64,000 nucleotides of DNA from JANOYJ01 sp963792485 (GTDB taxonomy: Bacteria; Pseudomonadota; Alphaproteobacteria; Rhizobiales; Rhizobiaceae). Position 1 is the first letter of the stretch. Each line of letters begins with the position of its first letter. The notes beneath the pieces were generated by a model. That model worked only from the letters and a program-made list of their open reading frames with translations. It was not told the DNA's origin and did not search any database. This document shows positions 51,815 to 60,470 of the stretch, piece after piece. Where the stretch lies: contig CAWBWL010000007.1 of NCBI GenBank assembly GCA_963792485.1, forward strand, positions 620,001-684,000. Direction: 5' to 3'. Made by a program: the position numbers and the translations under genes.

Positions 51815-52975
51815 TCAGACGCGTGCCGCTGGCGTGCTGAGACTCAACGGCATGCTGAGGCTTGAAACGAAATGCACGAGCGCCCGCTGGCTGTTGACTC
51901 CGGCTTTCTCAAACACGTTGGCGATATGCGTTCGCACTGTGTTAAGTGAGATTCCCAGCGCGGCGGCCACCTCACCGGGCGCGCGGCCGTCGGCAATCAT
52001 CAGCGCGATGCGGGCTTCGCGGGAGGTGAGGCCAGTCAGCGCTGAAAGCACCTCGACGGCGGGCGGCATGCCTGTCTCGCCATTGGACAAGAATATGGCA
52101 GCCATGCCAGCCCCAAGCGCCCTGCGGGGTTCTGAGTTACCGAGCGGCAGCACGTAACAGACGGTGAAGGTTCCGTCCGAGCCGGGCAGCGCGATGCCAT
52201 TGCCGCAGGTTCCCAAGTCCGAATCGATGCCCGAGCATGCTCGCGCCAAAGCCTCATGGAATCCCCTCGCGTGCGGCGCAGAAAGCACTTGAAGCCTGTT
52301 GTGGCGAACGGTGATGGAGGTACCCTCGGTCAAAATGCGATCCGCCTGCGTGTTGGCATAGACAAGCGAAGATTCGCCGTTGACTATCATTATGCCCGTC
52401 GAGATCTGGTCGAGAAGGCGCTGATAGAGCCGCAACTTCAGCCGCCCTTCGTCAAGCATGCCACTGATGAGTAATGACCGTCTGATGTGTGGCGAGAGAA
52501 TGCGGAGGGCGTCCCGCCCGGCATCGTCAAACAGCGCGTCTTTCGCAAACCTGCCTGCGCCAAGCGAGGCGAGAAGAGAGGGCCGTTTGGCGACTGCGGT
52601 GTGGCAGAAATCGCGCAGGCCTTGAGGCTCTACATAATGCCGGTAGAAGTCGCACTGTTGGAACTCATCCTCTTCTATACACTGCATCTGCGAGATCGAC
52701 TGGTCGATATCCAGCGCTAGCCAGCGATCAATTCCGGGAATGTGCGGTACCCAGCGTGGGCCCTCCTCCATCCATTTCTTTGGCCAATCGGTCTGCAAGA
52801 TCACGGAGTGGTCATCGCCGCCATAGTTCCGGTCTATGTAGGTGACTTGCACATAGGCCAGATCCATCTGATCGCGAATGCCGGTCAGAGTGGGCGCCCA
52901 GAGTTCCGGATCAACCGCGCAGTCATATATTTTCCCGATAACGCCACTCAGCTCTTCCTGCGAATAATGCTTCAA
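51815..52975 (-). CDS. LuxR-type transcriptional regulator with PAS-like domain
   Basis: A 386-residue protein with a long N-terminal sensor region and a C-terminal LuxR helix-turn-helix (GLTSREARIALMIADGRAPGEVAAALGISLNTVRTHIANVFEKAGV, about residues 315-360). Residues 195-220 (GIMIVNGESSLVYANTQADRIL) look like a PAS start. No phosphoacceptor or AHL-domain signature. It is a tandem paralogue of the next gene at 53013. Likely senses a small signal and controls the adjacent exporters; this is inferred only from position. Confidence 0.85.
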   Translation of the reverse strand: MKHYSQEELSGVIGKIYDCAVDPELWAPTLTGIRDQMDLAYVQVTYIDRNYGGDDHSVILQTDWPKKWMEEGPRWVPHIPGIDRWLALDIDQSISQMQCIEEDEFQQCDFYRHYVEPQGLRDFCHTAVAKRPSLLASLGAGRFAKDALFDDAGRDALRILSPHIRRSLLISGMLDEGRLKLRLYQRLLDQISTGIMIVNGESSLVYANTQADRILTEGTSITVRHNRLQVLSAPHARGFHEALARACSGIDSDLGTCGNGIALPGSDGTFTVCYVLPLGNSEPRRALGAGMAAIFLSNGETGMPPAVEVLSALTGLTSREARIALMIADGRAPGEVAAALGISLNTVRTHIANVFEKAGVNSQRALVHFVSSLSMPLSLSTPAARV

Positions 52976-53012
52976 TCTGCCCGCCTCCGCTGGTCTGGAA
53001 ACATCACCGGCC

Positions 53013-54170
53013 TCAATGTCCAGCGCTGAGGCTCAGCGGCATGCTGAGGCTTGAAACGAAACGCACGAGGGCTGGCTGGCTGTTGACGCCGGTTTTCTCG
53101 AAGATGTGCGCCAGATGCGTGCGCATCGTGTTCATCGTGACGCCGAGATTCCCGGCCGCTTCGGTGGGCGTTGAACCATCGGCAATCATCAGCGCAATGC
53201 GCGCCTCACGGGAAGTGAGGCCCGACAGCGCCGACAATGTTTCCAGCGATGGCGGCAGGCTGTTGCCTGCAGCGCTTACAAAGACTGCAGCATGGCCCGG
53301 TCCGAGCGCGCGGCGGTGGTCGGAAGTGCCGAGCGGCAGCACATAGCATACGGCCGTTGGGGCATTGATGCCGGGCAGCGGGATGCCATTGCCGAAATTG
53401 CCAATATCAGCGTCATTCTCCGAGCAGGCGCGGTCCAGTGCAGATCTCAATCCAGCGGCAAATGCTGCATAGGCGCTCTGCAGCTGCCCGCCACGAACCT
53501 TGATATTGCGCCCCTCGCTCAGCAGTTTCTCGGCTGCGCCATTGGCATAAACCAGCTTTGCCCCATGCGAAACGATCATGACGCAGGTCGTGATGCGGTC
53601 GAGGAGGTCGCGGTAAAGGTTGAGTTTGAAATTGCCCTCGTCCAGCATGTCGCCGATCATGAGCGCGCGCCGGATATGCGGCGAGAGCATCCGGAACGCA
53701 TCGCGGTCGGCATCATCGAACAAGCGCCGCTGCGCAGAGCCGGAGGCCGTCAGCGCACAGATCAAATGATCCCGCTTGACGAGCGGCGTCGCGCAGCTGT
53801 CGCGCAGGCCGCGCGGCTCGATCCATTCCTTGTAGAACGCAGACTTCTTGAACTCTTCCTCGCTGACAAACTGCATTTGTGAACTCGGCGTGTCGATGTC
53901 AGCTTCAATCCAGTCATGCCCGCCGGGAATCTTATTGAAATGCGGTGCGAAGTCCTTGATCCAGTCATGCGCAAACAGATTGCGGAAGGCGAGCGGCTGG
54001 GCGGCCTCGCCATGGCGCAGCCGTTCCTGGTCGACTGAGACAATCTGCAGGAAGGCAAGGTCAAGCGATTGGCGGATTTCATAAAGCGTCTGCGGCCACA
54101 GCTCAGGTTGAACCGCGCAGTCGTAAACGCGCCCGATCATTGCGCTCAGATGTTCGACTGAATACGGCAT
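53013..54170 (-). CDS. LuxR-type transcriptional regulator with PAS-like domain (paralogue)
   Basis: A 385-residue paralogue of the protein at 51815. It shares the start (IGRVYDCAVQPELW), the DDADRDAFRMLSPHIRRAL block, the PAS-like MIVSHGAKLVYANGAAEKLL and a very similar HTH (GLTSREARIALMIADGSTPTEAAGNLG, VRFVSSLSMPLSLS). ATG 54170 is chosen because it aligns with the start of the paralogue; a frame to 54308 is not supported. The 37-bp gap to the neighbour suggests tandem duplication and co-transcription. Confidence 0.85.
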   Translation of the reverse strand: MPYSVEHLSAMIGRVYDCAVQPELWPQTLYEIRQSLDLAFLQIVSVDQERLRHGEAAQPLAFRNLFAHDWIKDFAPHFNKIPGGHDWIEADIDTPSSQMQFVSEEEFKKSAFYKEWIEPRGLRDSCATPLVKRDHLICALTASGSAQRRLFDDADRDAFRMLSPHIRRALMIGDMLDEGNFKLNLYRDLLDRITTCVMIVSHGAKLVYANGAAEKLLSEGRNIKVRGGQLQSAYAAFAAGLRSALDRACSENDADIGNFGNGIPLPGINAPTAVCYVLPLGTSDHRRALGPGHAAVFVSAAGNSLPPSLETLSALSGLTSREARIALMIADGSTPTEAAGNLGVTMNTMRTHLAHIFEKTGVNSQPALVRFVSSLSMPLSLSAGH

Positions 54171-54252
54171 GACCGCCGGTTCCCGATTTTCTTCCCCAGC
54201 GTAAACTTGATGTATATGCCTGCCAATTGCAAGGCTTGGGAACCAGCGCAAG

Positions 54253-55200
54253 CTACAAGCTCTGCGCTTCCCGTGCCTTGCGCTGCTCAAGACCAAGCTG
54301 ATGCTCACGCCAGATAATGAAAAGCCCCGAGCAGACCACGATCAGCGCGCCGAGTATCATGCGGCTAGTCGGCACATCGGAAAACACGAAATAGCCGATG
54401 GCGAGCGACAGCAGCAGCGAGACATATTCAAACGGCGCAATTGTCGAAACATCAGCGTAACGGTAGCACGAGGTCAGCAATATCTGTCCAATTCCGCCCA
54501 CCACACCAGCCATGATCAGATAGAACCACTGCGGGCCCGACAGCGCCTTCCAGCCAAACGGAATTGTCAAAAGCGCAAGGCCAGCGGAAATCAGCGTGAA
54601 GTAGATAACAATCGTGATGGCTGCCTCGCGGCCAATGAGACGACGGACCTGAATCATCGCTCCTGCCGCAAAGGCCGCTGAGCCGAGCACTGACAAAGCA
54701 CCCCACGCCATTGCGCGGCTCGCGGCTGTTGGGTCAGCAAATATTGTCAGCCTCGGCCACGAAACGATCAGCACGCCGATCAATCCCACGAGGACTGCGG
54801 ACCAGCGATAAATGCGGACCTGCTCCTTCAAGAGCACCGCGCCCAATATGACCGTTATCAGCGGCATGGCGTAACCAATGGTCACCGCCTCCGGCAAAGG
54901 CAGTTGCGTGAGGCCAAAAAACCCGAGCCCCATGGAGGTGACGCCGATTACCCCGCGCCACACATGGCCAATCGGATCGACAGTCCTGAACGCCCATAAT
55001 CCGCCGCCGCGTGCGAATACCCAGATCAGCACGGGGATCATCGCGAACGCCGAGCGGAAAAAGACGATCTGGCCGGGGGGCACTTTTCCGGACAGCTTCA
55101 CGAATGTGAACATCGAGATGAAAAAAGCCACTGCGGTGACCTTGAGCGCAATGCCAAGAAGCGGGCGGTGCTCCCTGCGATCAATAGCGGCGTCTCCCAT
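54253..55200 (-). CDS. EamA/DMT-superfamily transporter, RhaT-like
   Basis: A 315-residue membrane protein with ten helices in two halves. ATG 55200 shares one base with the stop of the CoxL-like gene upstream (TAATG), so the two are translationally coupled. It belongs to a different DMT subgroup from the paralogue pair, with GVIGVTSMGLGFFGLTQLPLPEA and a long basic C-terminus. Substrate unknown. It ends 82 bp before the second LuxR-type gene, in the same direction. Confidence 0.85.
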   Translation of the reverse strand: MGDAAIDRREHRPLLGIALKVTAVAFFISMFTFVKLSGKVPPGQIVFFRSAFAMIPVLIWVFARGGGLWAFRTVDPIGHVWRGVIGVTSMGLGFFGLTQLPLPEAVTIGYAMPLITVILGAVLLKEQVRIYRWSAVLVGLIGVLIVSWPRLTIFADPTAASRAMAWGALSVLGSAAFAAGAMIQVRRLIGREAAITIVIYFTLISAGLALLTIPFGWKALSGPQWFYLIMAGVVGGIGQILLTSCYRYADVSTIAPFEYVSLLLSLAIGYFVFSDVPTSRMILGALIVVCSGLFIIWREHQLGLEQRKAREAQSL

Positions 55201-57510
55201 TATCCGCGCTTCGCGTTCTGAATAGTCTGCCAAACCCGGTGCGCAGTTGCCGGCATTTCGATGTGCCGCACGCCATATTCTCGCCAAAGCGCGTCGATGA
55301 CCGCGTTCATGACCGCCGGCGCCGCGCCGATTGTGCCGGCCTCGCCCGCGCCCTTGATACCCATGGCATTTGTGGTTGACGGGACATTGCGGGTGTCAAA
55401 GTCAAAGTTTGGCATGTCGGCCGCGCGCGGCAGCGCATAGTCCATAAAACTGGCGGTCAGGAGCTGGCCGTCCGGTGTGTAGACCGTGTCCTCGCACAGC
55501 GCCTGACCGATCCCCTGCGCCACGCCGCCATGGACTTGACCCGCAAGCAAAACCGGATTCACGACGACGCCGAAATCATCGACAATCGTGTAGCGCTCAA
55601 TGCGCGTGGCGCCCGTGTGTGGATCTATTTCAACCTCGCAGACATGCGTTCCGTTTGGATAGGTAAACTCGTCCTGCTCAAATTCGCCAATCGCTTTCAA
55701 ATCGTCAGGTGATCTTGCCTGTCTTGCAACATCGGAAAAACTCATCCGCCTGTCGGTGCCGACAATCCGTGCGACGCCATCAACGAGTTCAATATCGGCC
55801 ACGGATGCTTCCAACTCATCCGCCGCGATCTTCTTGATCTTTTCCGAAAGCGCCTCACCCGCCCGGCTTGCCGAAACGCCGCCGAGCGGGATTGAGCGGG
55901 ATCCCCCCGTGCCGCCGCCCTTGGCAAGTTCGTCCGTATCGCCCTGGCGCACGTCTATCCTGTCGATGCTGATGTTGAGTTTTTCGGCGACAAACTGGGC
56001 ATAGGCGGTCGCATGGCCTTGGCCATTCGATTGCGTTCCGATCCGCAGTTCCACAATGCCATCAGCACGCAGCAGAGCGAGCGCCGGTTCGGAGCCCTCA
56101 AATGCGCAAGCCTCGATATAGGTCGCCATGCCGATGCCGCGGATTGTGCCATTGCCTTTGGCGGTCTTCAAGCGCTTGTCAAAACCCGCCCAGTCCGCCT
56201 GCGCCATCGCCTTATCCATATGTGCCGCAAACTCGCCGACGTCATAGGTTCGATTGACTTGTGTCTTGTAGGGAAACTGTTCGGGGCGGATGAAATTGCG
56301 GCGGCGGATATCTTCCGGGGCAAGCTTCAGATCGCGCGCGCATTCGTCGACCAGAGCGCTCCAAGAGATATGTTGCTTCCGGCCGTCCCGCCCCACGATA
56401 GGCGTCGAGCGGCGCGGTGTTGGTATAGACGCCCCTGATCTCCATATGGACAGCGGGAATATCATAAAGGCCGGGTGCCATGCTCGCGCCGAGCTTTGGC
56501 ACGAAGGCGGCGTTCTCGGACATGTAGGCGCCCATATTGGCGATGACGCCGATTTTCAGACCAAGGAACTTCCCGTCCTTGTCCATCGCCATTTCAGCTT
56601 CGACCAGATTGTCGCGGCCTTGCGCGTCAGCGAGAAAATGCTCCGTGCGGTCACCCGTCCATTTGACCGGTCTGCCGAGGCGCTTGGCGGCCTCCAGTAC
56701 CAGCGCATACTCTCGGTATGTCAGCGCCTTTGGCCCAAACCCGCCGCCGACATCCGGCGTAATGACTCGCAGCTGGCTTTTGGGAATGCCCAACACCTTT
56801 TCGGCCAAGCGTTTGCGCACGCCATGCACGCCTTGGGAACCGCAGGTCAGCGTGAAACGATTTTCCTCGGCATTCCACGCGCCTATGGCCGCCCGGGTCT
56901 CGAGATAGTTGGCGACAAGCCGGTTGTTGTAAAACGCAATGCCGGTCACATGCGCGGCTTTGCGGAATGCATTCTCCGTCTTGATGCGCCTGCCATAATT
57001 TTCCACATAGGCCAGATTGCTGCCGGCCTGCGGCCAGACCAGCGGCGCATCCTTGCCCAGCGCTTCCCTCGTAACGGCATTCGATGGACGGGAATCGTAG
57101 TCAACTTCGATCAGTTCCGCAGCGTCCTGTGCCTGCGCAAGCGTGTCGGCGACGATGAAGGCAATGGCATCGCCGACATGTCTCACTTCTTTCTCACATA
57201 GAATCGGAATGTCCCGCGTCGGATATTTTGAGCCGTCCGGCTTCTTGACCTTGTACCATGTTGCGAGCGCCCCAAGATGTTTCAGGTCCCCGCCGGTCAA
57301 GATCAGCCGGACACCCGGCGCGGCTTTGGCGCTCTTCAGCGAGCCAATCTTGAACGCACCGCTCGCCGCGGGTGATCTCAAGACATATCCGCGCAGACAG
57401 TTCTTGATCTTCAGGTCATCCGTATAGCGGCCTTTGCCGCGCAAAAAGGAATCGTCTTCCTTGCGCAGCACGGAGGCGCCGACGCCGAATTTCATGTTCA
57501 TCTGGTTCAT
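55200..57510 (-). CDS. CoxL/XDH-type molybdopterin-binding subunit, one frameshift
   Basis: Large subunit of the xanthine-dehydrogenase family. Marks include GVGASVLRKEDDSFLRGKGRYTDD, VGGGFGPKALTYREYALV, GAYMSENAA and the loop TNTAPLDAYRGAGRPEATYLLER. That loop is AYRGAGR, not the AYxCSFR loop of true CO dehydrogenase, so this is a form II or other substrate type. One extra T at about 56355 shifts the frame; removing it joins ERLVDECARDL and IRRRNFIRPE, giving 769 residues. The small and medium subunits are not adjacent in this window. The EamA gene follows with a one-base overlap. Confidence 0.82.
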
Positions 57511-57696
57511 GGATGCTCCGAATCGCCGAACGGCTTGGGCTCAAGCCCTGACAAATCGCAAAAGATGTTGGCAAGGACCGCAATTTCGCCGACATGGCGG
57601 GGTTTGTAAACCATTGAAGTGGCAGTCACCGGCTGAAATCTGGTAACGGATTGTCGCGAATGCGGCACATTGAAAAATCGCCGCGTCGGAGAAGAC

Positions 57697-60339
57697 ATGC
57701 GCACAGACACCGGCAAGACGTTCCGCCTCGAAGACTACCGGCCGACGGATTACGAAATTCCGGAAACGCATCTGTCTTTCCGGCTTGATCCCCTGGCAAC
57801 CAAGGTCCGGAGCCGCCTGTCGATAAGCCGCCGCGCCGGTGTTGCCTCAAACGTGCCGCTCGTGCTTGACGGCGAAGAGCTGAAACTCGTCTCTGTTACA
57901 ATCAATGGCGAGGCGATTGGTGGCAACGCCTTTTCGGTGACACCCGATAAGCTGACCATTCATCAGTTGCCGGAAGGCACATTCACGCTCGAGATCGAAA
58001 CCGAAATCGCGCCGCTCAGCAACAAGACGCTGTCGGGTCTGTATCTCGCCGAGGGCATTTACTGCACGCAGTGCGAGGCCGAGGGCTTCCGGCGCATGAC
58101 CTATTTCCATGACCGGCCGGATGTCCTGTCCGTCTACTCGGTGCGCATTGAAGCGCCGGAGGATGTTGCGCCCATTCTGCTTGCCAATGGAAATCTCACC
58201 AACTCAGGAAGGCTGGAAGCGGGCTGGCATTTTGCCGAATGGCACGACCCGCATCCCAAGCCTAGCTACCTTTTCGCGCTTGTCGGTGCGGACCTCGGCG
58301 TCATCCGCGACGAATTCACTTCCGTTTCAGGGCGCAAGGTTGATTTGCGCATTTATGTCGAGCACGGCAAGGAGAATATGGCGGATTATGCCATGGATTC
58401 CTTGAAGCGCTCGATGGCGTGGGATGAGGAGCGGTTTGGACGCGAGTACGACCTTGATATCTTCATGATCGTTGCCGTCTCGTCTTTCAACATGGGGGCG
58501 ATGGAGAACAAGGGCCTCAATGTCTTCAATGACAAATATGTGCTTGCAGACCCCGATACCGCGACCGATGCCGACTATGCCGGCATTGAGGCGGTCATTG
58601 CACATGAATATTTTCACAACTGGACCGGCAATCGCGTCACATGCCGCGACTGGTTCCAGCTGTGCCTGAAAGAAGGGCTGACGGTCTATCGCGACCACGA
58701 ATTTTCCGCAGACCAGCGCTCGCGCGCCGTTAAGCGCATTGCCGAAGTGCGCGGCCTGAAGGCGCATCAGTTTCCGGAAGACCAAGGTCCACTCTCGCAT
58801 CCGGCGCGGCCGCGCAAATATCGCGAGATCAACAATTTCTACACGGCGACGGTTTACGAAAAAGGGTCGGAGATCGTGCGCATGTTTGCGACCATTCTCG
58901 GGCGCGACATGTTCCGAAAGGGCATGGACCTCTATTTTGAGCGCCATGACGGGCAGGCTGTGACGATTGAGGATTTTGTCGCGTGTTTCGAAGAAGTTTC
59001 AGGACGTGACCTCTCGCAGCTGGAGCAATGGTATCATCAGGCCGGCACGCCAAATCTGACTGTGAGTTCCGCATGGGACAGAAGCGCGAAATCCTTCTCG
59101 CTTGAGTTTGAGCAAAGCTGCAAGGCAACGCCCGGAGAAAGCCGCAAGAAGCTCCTGCACATTCCGGTCGCTTTCGCGCTGTTTGGCGTAGATGGAAAAG
59201 AGATTGAGACCAAGAACGCTGAGGGCGCAGTGGTTGAAACCGGCGTCATCCATCTGCGAAAGAAAAATCACCGCATCATCTTCAAGGGCCTGAAAGAGCG
59301 CCCGGTCCCCTCGCTTCTGCGCGGCTTCTCGGCGCCCGTCACGATTTCGTTCCAGCAGAGGCAGGATGACCAGCTGTTCATTGCGCGCCACGAAAGCGAT
59401 TTGTTCAGCCGCTGGCAGGCCTTGAACGGGCTTGCGAGCGAAGCGTTGATTGCCGCGACCAGGGCTTCGCGCGGGAAGGGCAAAGCGCAGTTTGATGCCA
59501 AGCTGATCGCCGCCTATGGCGCGCTAGCTGCAGATGAGGCGATGGAGCCCGCCTTCCGGGCACTGGCGCTGACATTGCCGATGGAAGGCGATATTGCTCG
59601 AGAGATCGGTTCCAATGTTGATCCCGACTCGATCTTTGCTGCCCGGCACGTGATGCAAGGCGCCATCGCGGCTTCGGCAGGCGAAGTCTTCAGCAGGCTT
59701 TTGCCGACGCTCGCCTCCAAAGGCAGGTTCAGCCCCGATTCTGCCTCTGCCGGGAAACGCGCTCTCAAGAATGTCGCGCTGGACTATTTCTGCCTGGTCC
59801 AAGCCTCTCCTGAACTCGCATCGCAGCATTATCAGGCCGCGACCAATATGACGGACCGGCTGGCGGCTCTGACTATTCTGGTTCATCGCTTTCCGCAATC
59901 CGCAGAGGCAATAGCGGCGTTGTCGCGGTTTGAGAAGCGGTTCGGATTGATGCCGCTTGCCATGGACAAATGGTTTGCCGTGCAAGCTACACTGCCCGGG
60001 CCCGATGCGCTTGAGCGCGTCAAAGCGCTGCAGAGCCACGCAGCATTCACCTTCGATAATCCAAACCGGCTGCGAGCGCTGATAGGCTCGTTTTCGACCG
60101 CGAACCCCACCGGCTTCAACCGCCCTGATGGGTTGGGCTATGAACTATTGGCGGAGGTGGTGCTTCGCGTTGACAAGCAAAACCCGCAGACTGCGGCGCG
60201 TCTGCTCACGGCCATGCGGTCATGGCGGTCGCTGGAAACGGGACGAAAGGGCAAGGCGCGCGACGCGCTTTCGCGCATTGCGCAGGACAGCGCCCTGTCA
60301 ACTGACGTGCGCGATATCGTGGAACGTACGCTCGGTTAA
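57697..60339 (+). CDS. pepN: Aminopeptidase N
   Basis: An 880-residue M1 zinc metallopeptidase. The exopeptidase motif is GAMEN (in NMGAMENKGLNVF), the zinc site is HEYFH starting at residue 303 (in VIAHEYFHNWTGN), and the distal Glu is in LKEGLTVYRD. A C-terminal alpha-solenoid domain follows. It removes N-terminal residues from peptides in the cytoplasm. ATG 57697 follows GGAGAAG; a TTG nine codons upstream is less likely. It is divergent from the CoxL-like gene and followed by a kinase gene. Confidence 0.96.
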   Translation: MRTDTGKTFRLEDYRPTDYEIPETHLSFRLDPLATKVRSRLSISRRAGVASNVPLVLDGEELKLVSVTINGEAIGGNAFSVTPDKLTIHQLPEGTFTLEIETEIAPLSNKTLSGLYLAEGIYCTQCEAEGFRRMTYFHDRPDVLSVYSVRIEAPEDVAPILLANGNLTNSGRLEAGWHFAEWHDPHPKPSYLFALVGADLGVIRDEFTSVSGRKVDLRIYVEHGKENMADYAMDSLKRSMAWDEERFGREYDLDIFMIVAVSSFNMGAMENKGLNVFNDKYVLADPDTATDADYAGIEAVIAHEYFHNWTGNRVTCRDWFQLCLKEGLTVYRDHEFSADQRSRAVKRIAEVRGLKAHQFPEDQGPLSHPARPRKYREINNFYTATVYEKGSEIVRMFATILGRDMFRKGMDLYFERHDGQAVTIEDFVACFEEVSGRDLSQLEQWYHQAGTPNLTVSSAWDRSAKSFSLEFEQSCKATPGESRKKLLHIPVAFALFGVDGKEIETKNAEGAVVETGVIHLRKKNHRIIFKGLKERPVPSLLRGFSAPVTISFQQRQDDQLFIARHESDLFSRWQALNGLASEALIAATRASRGKGKAQFDAKLIAAYGALAADEAMEPAFRALALTLPMEGDIAREIGSNVDPDSIFAARHVMQGAIAASAGEVFSRLLPTLASKGRFSPDSASAGKRALKNVALDYFCLVQASPELASQHYQAATNMTDRLAALTILVHRFPQSAEAIAALSRFEKRFGLMPLAMDKWFAVQATLPGPDALERVKALQSHAAFTFDNPNRLRALIGSFSTANPTGFNRPDGLGYELLAEVVLRVDKQNPQTAARLLTAMRSWRSLETGRKGKARDALSRIAQDSALSTDVRDIVERTLG

Positions 60340-60417
60340 CAAATTCTGAACAAAAGAACGAATCAGGGGCTGGACAAGCCGAATCACATTTGATTCATTG
60401 ACCCCCGAATCGGGGGT
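60336..60417. promoter_or_regulatory. pepN-kinase gap: possible CtrA-like site and hairpin
   Basis: TTAACAAATTCTGAA (60336-60350) matches TTAA-N7-TTAA except for one base. GAATCACATTTGATTC (60381-60396) is a 6+4+6 palindrome. ACCCCCG (60401-60407) with CGGGGGT (60411-60417) forms a tight hairpin without a T run. Together they probably form the end of pepN and the control region of the kinase gene. Confidence 0.35.
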
Positions 60418-60470
60418 GCGGCGTTCCGTTTCGTTCAGCGTACAGCTAAAAAAATACGAGGGGTCCTATA

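Noticed and set aside
55200..57510. Naming the molybdoenzyme subunit as CO dehydrogenase
   Set aside because: The Cys-containing AYxCSFR loop is absent and the other subunits are not adjacent.
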